A DNA stretch of 64,000 nt from contig KZ627153.1 of assembly GCA_002917775.1 (NCBI GenBank), forward strand, positions 519,806-583,805, read 5' to 3'. Of the stretch, positions 58,978-64,000 are shown piece after piece. The translations under genes and the position numbers were made by a program. The notes under the pieces were generated by a model, which made no database searches, was not told the DNA's origin, and saw only the letters and a program-made list of their open reading frames with translations. This DNA comes from Glaciozyma antarctica PI12. Taxonomy: Eukaryota; Basidiomycota; Microbotryomycetes; Kriegeriales; Camptobasidiaceae. Position 1 is the stretch's first letter; the number at the start of each line of letters is the position of its first letter.

Positions 58978-61900
58978 ATGGCATTTGCTGGCAAGTTCGG
59001 AGGAGGAGGAGGAGGCAAGAAAGGACCTCGCGCCCACCTGGGCTCCTTCAAGAACAAGCAAGTCAAGCTCCGCCCCGCGCCCGAGAAGCGCGCCACCGAC
59101 GCGACAAAGGGCGAACAGGCGTATCCAGGCGAGGACGGACCTCAGGACGAGGAGGAGGAGATGGAAGAAGGAGAGGACGAGTACGGCTACAGGGAGAACC
59201 TGCGCAAGGAGGTCAAGCCGTGCGAGGGGATGGTCATCAGCGTGACGGGGTGCAAGGACTCCAAGGCGCAGCTTCTCGAGATCGCGGCCGAGATGGGAGG
59301 CGTAGGGAAGGGAGACCTCGAGGCTGATACTACGCACCTCATCGCGGACGCGCAAGGGAGTGCCAAGTACGAGGTGCGTCCTTGTTGTTCAGAGAGGCGG
59401 GACTGGAGCTGACCTCCAGGGACTACGCAGGGAGCGCTGGCGTACAAGCGCCAGTACAACATCAAGATCATGATGCCGGATTGGCTTGTAGCTGTGCGCG
59501 ATGCCTGGACCAGGGCGCTTCCTGTCGACTACGGCTTGGTGAGGACCTCCCCCTCTTCTTCCCTTCGCGAACTGCTGCTGACGTCCTCTTTTAGCTCGAA
59601 GCCGAGTATGTCATGCGTCCATTTCATGGCTTCAATATCTCTGTCACCAACTTTGCTCGAGGTAGGCTTCCTCACGACCCAACTTTCTTCGCATCTAACC
59701 CGTCGCACAGGACCCCACAAGGACGAATTCCGCGAGTTCCTCATCGCCAACGGCGCATCATTCCACACCAACCTCTCCAAGAAGAGCACCCACCTCATCG
59801 TCGCCTCTCCTTCCTCTCCGCACTCCCAAAATAACCCGAAGAAGCTCAACGACGCACGCAAGGTCAAGAACCTCAAGATCGTCTGGGAAGGCTGGGCGCA
59901 CGAAGTCGTCGCGCAAGGCGGCGAGCGCAGGTCTCGCACAGAGCTTTGGAGCTGGAAGGCGGGAGGGATGGAGCCGACGGAGGAGGAGTTGTTGGAGGTC
60001 TCTTCGCGCAACGCGGCCGAGGAGCAGGAGACGACGCATGCGGCTCCCGAGGTTGAGAGGGAGCGGGAGGATGAGCGGGAGGAGCGGACGATCATGCCGA
60101 GTCGCAAGATCAAGGCGCGCGGAGCGAAGCAGGAGCTTTTGGCGGTCAACACGCTTCTCCAGGGCTATTCGGGATCGCAGCCGACTCGCGTGCGCGCGGA
60201 GGAGGAGGACGATACGCAACTTCTGCATAACCTCGAGGTGACGAGGGCGAAGGACGTCGGGCTGTCGATGGAGCTCGTCGAGGATACGAACCGTCTCGGT
60301 GCGAAGGGGAAGTCGGTCATCAAGGCGCTCTCGAACTCGCGCTCTTCCTCCTTTCACGGCTCAGTCCCCGCGCGACTCAAGACGCTTGGAACGACGAAGC
60401 CGCTTCCGAATCGGGACGATGGCCCGTCGGCGGCGGACGATTCAGCCTTCTTCGAGGACTCGGCGCTGGTACCGAAGATGGTCGAGGAGGAGGAGGAGGA
60501 CCTGCAGATCTTCGCAGGGAAGTCATTTGCGCTCATGGCGATGGTCGGGGATGCGGGCGAGACCGTGGGCTCTGCGGTGGAGAAGCTCGGGGGGAAGGTC
60601 TCGTTTGACGAGGGAGAAGGCGAGGCGGATTGGGTTTGTGTGCCTCACGTCGAGTGAGTCGTTCCAGTGCGTTCCGCGCTGGGCTGAGCTAACGTTCGAA
60701 CGATCCTTCAGACCGCCATTGCAGTACATCGACTCGACGGATCCACGAATCGTCACCGCGTGCTGGGTCGAGCTCTGCATGTTCGCAGGCGAATTCATCC
60801 TCCCAGCCGATCGTCTACTTGAGAAGCCTATTCCATACGCAGTCCCCGTTCCTGGTACGTTTCCGTTCATTACTTCGTGGTCGTCCTTCTAACGTTCTCC
60901 CCAGGTGCCAAGGAGCTCGACGTGGCCTACTCTGGCTTCACCGACGTCGCGTGTGTGCACCTCGTCCGCTTCATCTCCGCCCTCGGTTCGTCTCCTTTCT
61001 TCCTCTCTGAATCTGCGCCCTAACGTCTGTTCCGCAGGTGGCAAGTCCGACGTCGTCTTCGACAAGACGCGCTCGCATCTCATTCACGCCGCTGTCGACG
61101 AGGGTCTCGAGCCGACTGGATTGAAGGTTACTTGCGCGAAGCTCTGGGGGATCCCGGTGGTGGGGTTGAGCTGGTTGAGGGAATTTGGGGCGAGGAAGGC
61201 CGAGGAGAGGAATAGGGAGCGGGAGAGGAAGGGGAAGGGGAGGGCGGTGGAGGAGGTACCGACGGATATCACGAACGCTGGTGAGTGGCTTCCAGGATCA
61301 GGAGATAGAAGCTGGAGCTGATCTGAGCTCCAGGAACGGACGATCGCACCGGAAGGACTTCGAGGTCAACGAGTCGCGCTGGAGGTGTTCTCGCCGGGTG
61401 TACTGTGTTGGTGTCGAGGAAAGGCGAGGTGAGTACTTATTCTCGCTCGCACGAGCTGGGCAACTTACGCGACGACTCACAGTGCGATCGGGTCAAGCTC
61501 TCCGACGACGTCAAGGCCGCTGGCGGAGAAGTCGTTCAGTCCTTCTCGACCAGCGTCACGCATCTCGTGTACTCGAGCTCGAAGATCAACGAGACGTTCG
61601 CCGAGTTTAAGAACGCGCGCAAGGCGAACGTCGAGATCATTCACCCTTCCTGGGTCGACGAGGTGCGTTTTTACTCGAGGTTTGCTCTCTCGACGTCGTT
61701 GACTCTTTCTCCCATGCGCAGAGCATCTCTTCCGGCGTTCGGCAGAACAAGGGCGACTTCCCGCATACCTACGATCCCAAGAAGGGGGGTCAACTTTCTG
61801 GCCTCGTCGTCTCCCCTCTCCGTGCCCACCCTCCTCGCCTCTCCTCCACCTCTCCCGCCAAGACAGAACGCACAGACTCGAGGCAGTCCTCACGATCTGC

Positions 61901-62783
61901 GTTCTTTGGAGGACCGTCAACGAGCGAGGTCTTTGATGTCGACCTGCCGGTCGTCGGCCTTGTCCCAACTACGGCAGTCGACTCTTTCGAGATAGGACAG
62001 GCCGCCGCTCCCGCCGCAGCGGTCTCCTCCTCGCCAGGCGAAGCGAACGAGTCGTTCATGCAGCTTCCGGATTCGTGCCAGCCCTCGAACGCGCAGGCTG
62101 CGGGGAACGGACGCGACGCGTCGGAGGACTTTGGCGACGATTTGGGAGGAATGGGCTCGTTGATCTTTCCCGAACAGTCGCCTGCCGTCCTCGTTCCCTC
62201 GTCTCCGACCTCAGTCGTCGCTGAAGCGGTACTCGACACCTCTTCCGACCCCGTCGACACCGTCGCGCCTCAACCTCTCCCAGCACCTCTTTCGACTCCC
62301 CACGTCCTTCTTCGACAACAGACGTCAGTCCTCAACGGTCTGCTGCAAGCCGAGCCCATCGAATCTACCTCGGCTCGGATGACCCGACGAGGAATGGCGC
62401 GAAAGAGGGTTCGTCTCCGTCCTCCGTCCGTCTGCGTTCCTCACTCACATTTAGCTACTTTGCAGAGCGCGATCGAAGCTCCGGACAGCCGCATCTCCTC
62501 TCACGGATCCCCCGTCCTCCCTCCCGCCGCCGACGTCCCCCGCCGCGTCCCAGGGATGGGTATCGAGCCGACTCAGTTCACCCAGTATGAGGAGGACAGC
62601 ATGGACGTCATGTACGAGGATCCTGCGGCGCTCAAAGCGAGGGAGAAGATTCTTGCTGCGCTGGGAGGGGGTTCAAAGGCGCCTGAAGTGGCGGAGGGTG
62701 GGCAGGGCAGCAAGCCGGGGTCTTTCGGGGTGGAGGAGCTTTCGCATGCGAAGAAGGGGAGGAGCACGAGGTCGAAAAAGTAG
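58978..62783 (+). CDS. DPB11/Rad4/TopBP1 multi-BRCT replication-checkpoint scaffold
   Basis: Phosphopeptide-binding scaffold needed for origin firing and ATR/Mec1 activation. The basic N-terminus MAFAGKFGGGGGGKKGPRAH is followed by tandem BRCTs. BRCT1 runs from CEGMVISVTGCKDSKAQLLE to MMPDWLVAVRDAW. BRCT2 runs from RPFHGFNISVTNF to VKNLKIVWEGWAHEVV. A linker carries a bipartite-like basic patch (MPSRKIKARG). BRCT3 is LQIFAGKSFALMAMVGDAGE to RIVTACWVELCMFAGEFI. BRCT4 is TDVACVHLVRFISALGGKSD to LWGIPVVGLSWLREFGARKA. A fifth is VLVSRKGE ... VKLSDDVKAAGGEVVQSFST to NVEIIHPSWVDE. The tail has the family motif VMYEDPAALKAREKILAALG and ends RSTRSKK. The trailing W in each repeat is present. Confidence 0.9.
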
Positions 62784-63086
62784 GCGTAGTGTGTATCTTT
62801 GCATTTCGAGTGACGTTCAGCATCTGAATGAGAGAGGGAATCCCTTTCCGTTCGAGTCTTCTGCTTCTCACTCTGAAGTCTCTCTCGGTGGCAAAATTGG
62901 GCAATGGACACGAGTCCATATGATTGCACCAAGAGCGTGTACACCCAGTAAAAGTACAGATGTTGACGGAAAGGTGGGAGTTCCAAAAGGAGGGTGAGGA
63001 TAGAAAAGCGAAGGCGTTCAGGTTTTGACGCAGGAAGCGCTGCGGCACGTCGTCAGCTGCTTATCACGAAGGGGAGGGACCACGCA
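62784..63086. other. Intergenic between convergent 3' ends, 303 bp
   Basis: Between the stops of DPB11 and the collagen-like gene. Nothing recognised. Confidence 0.4.
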
Positions 63087-64000
63087 CTATCCTGAAACAG
63101 TAAGAGTGTTGGGCAGCTTGAAGGATCGGTTGCCGGGAGAACCGGAGCTTGAGATCAGACGCGTGAGTGAGGAAGGGATGGAAGAGGAGAGAGTCAAGCT
63201 TACGAAGTACGCACCACCGCGCAGAGATCGGGGTACGTTTGGCAGGAATACCCGTCGGTGTTGCCAGTCACTAGCCATCCAGTTGGGCACTTCTCGAAAA
63301 CGAAGTAGCTGGCGGTCCCCGGGGCAACTGTTCGGCGGTTTGAGTCAGTCTTGGGAGCTGGATCACCGGGAATCTACGGATTCTCACCAGTTCCAGTCGC
63401 ACCAGTGGGTCCCGCGGGTCCAGTGGCGCCGGCTGCAAGACTCAAGGTATCAGCGAGCGTTGAAGCGAGAGGGATTCGCTGGACGCACCAGGACCGGTGG
63501 GGCCAGTCATACCGGTGTCGCCCTTGGCGCCAGCAGCTCCAGCTGAATGATCGGGGAGACGTCAGCGAGCACCGGTGCGAGAGAAGCGAGAGGCGTACCA
63601 GGTCCTTGAATTCCGGGCGAGCCAGCGTCGCCCTTAGCTCCAGCTGCGCCGTCAAGTCCAGCTGAACGATGAGGAAGCGATCAGCGAGCGTCAAAAGAGA
63701 CGGGTACGCTCGAGCTCGACGACGTACCAGGTCCTTGAATTCCGGGCGAGCCAGCGTCGCCCTTAGCTCCAGCTGCGCCGTCAAGTCCAGCTGAACGATG
63801 AGGAAGCGATCAGCGAGCGTCAAAAGAGACGGGTACGCTCGAGCTCGACGACGTACCAGGTCCTTGAATTCCGGGCGAGCCAGCGTCGCCCTTAGCTCCA
63901 GCTGCGCCGTCAAGTCCAGCTGAACGATGAGGAAGCGATCAGCGAGCGTCAAAAGAGACGGGTACGCTCGAGCTCGACGACGTACCAGGTCCTAAGGGCG
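63087..64000 (-). CDS. Collagen-like protein (3' part; 5' end beyond the window)
   Basis: Gly-X-Y protein, probably secreted or cell-wall, in small exons. From right to left: a partial exon (63986-64000), three identical 63-bp exons (63857-63919, 63728-63790, 63599-63661; seven triplets each, including GLD, GAK, GDA, GSP and GIQ), a 54-bp exon (63489-63542; triplets GAK, GDT, GMT, GPT) and a 45-bp exon (63388-63432; GAT, GPA, GPT, GAT). All are phase 1 and multiples of 9 bp. A non-collagen C-terminus starts at 63327: APGTASYFVFEKCPTGWLV then NTDGYSCQTYPDLCAVV, with three Cys. A last exon (SGSPGNRSFKLPNTLTVSG, stop 63087-63089) joins in frame only by a GC-AG intron (63148-63212); otherwise the frame ends earlier at TAA after AVVRTS. 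Confidence 0.8.
63599..63985 (-). repeat. Tandem 129-bp exon+intron unit, three identical copies
   Basis: Units begin at 63599, 63728 and 63857, period 129 bp. Each is a 63-bp collagen exon plus a 66-bp intron (donor GTACGTCG or the like, branch GCTGATC, acceptor GTTCAG). By eye the three copies match at every base through both exon and intron, except for the intron on the left of copy 1, which differs. Identity in the introns points to recent unequal exchange. The array may go on past the window edge. Confidence 0.9.

Noticed and set aside
63374-63952. 192-codon minus-strand ORF with a 43-residue repeat
   Set aside because: It reads straight through the collagen introns in the wrong frame; the repeat is only the 129-bp unit seen in another frame.

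Overview
The window is nuclear DNA from a basidiomycete fungus. I infer a red-yeast or anther-smut relative (Pucciniomycotina, Microbotryomycetes: Rhodotorula, Sporobolomyces or Microbotryum type). The grounds are the high G+C, genes packed on both strands, many short introns (about 45-70 nt, mostly GTRNGT donors, CTAAC/CTGAC branch points 10-20 nt before CAG), and the gene content: MED19, LAS1, FMP27, DPB11 and DUF6534 families. No database search was possible; names rest on motifs read by eye in conceptual splices.

Layout. 0-11 kb: U1-70K splicing protein (-), a short ER disulfide isomerase (+), a BAR-like protein with polyQ (+), GEP4 phosphatase (+), an acylaminoacyl-peptidase (-) and an unknown helical protein (+). 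11.8-21.5 kb: YeeE/YedE-like transporter (+), DHA1-like MFS carrier (-), intron-dense sugar transporter (+), secreted GH27 alpha-galactosidase (-). 22-27 kb: two tandem related coiled-coil proteins of unknown family (+) and an unknown protein (-). 27.4-35 kb: DBP2 helicase with a very long intron (-), LAS1 (+), MED19 (-), TOM22 (+). 35.5-45.8 kb: the giant lipid-bridge protein FMP27/Hobbit and an HSBP1-like gene with no ATG. 46-58 kb: three DUF6534 seven-helix membrane proteins (two in tandem), CTU2 (-) and an OPT transporter (+). 57.8-64 kb: an Alba/Rpp25-like protein (-), a Dpb11/Rad4/TopBP1 protein (+) and, running off the right edge, a collagen-like gene (-) built of small exons that are multiples of 9 bp.

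Most genes are housekeeping: RNA processing (U1-70K, DBP2, LAS1, Rpp25-like, CTU2), transcription (MED19), mitochondria and lipids (GEP4, TOM22, FMP27) and replication checkpoint (DPB11). Many sit head to head across 130-200 bp, so shared promoters are likely. The most unusual elements are the collagen-like gene with an identical 129-bp exon+intron unit repeated in tandem, the 760-nt DBP2 intron at the helicase motif V junction, the ATG-less HSBP1-like gene, a sugar-transporter start codon that seems to be made by splicing, and a set of genes whose reading frames do not join under ordinary GT-AG splicing. The last group may reflect assembly indels, GC-AG introns or very short introns.
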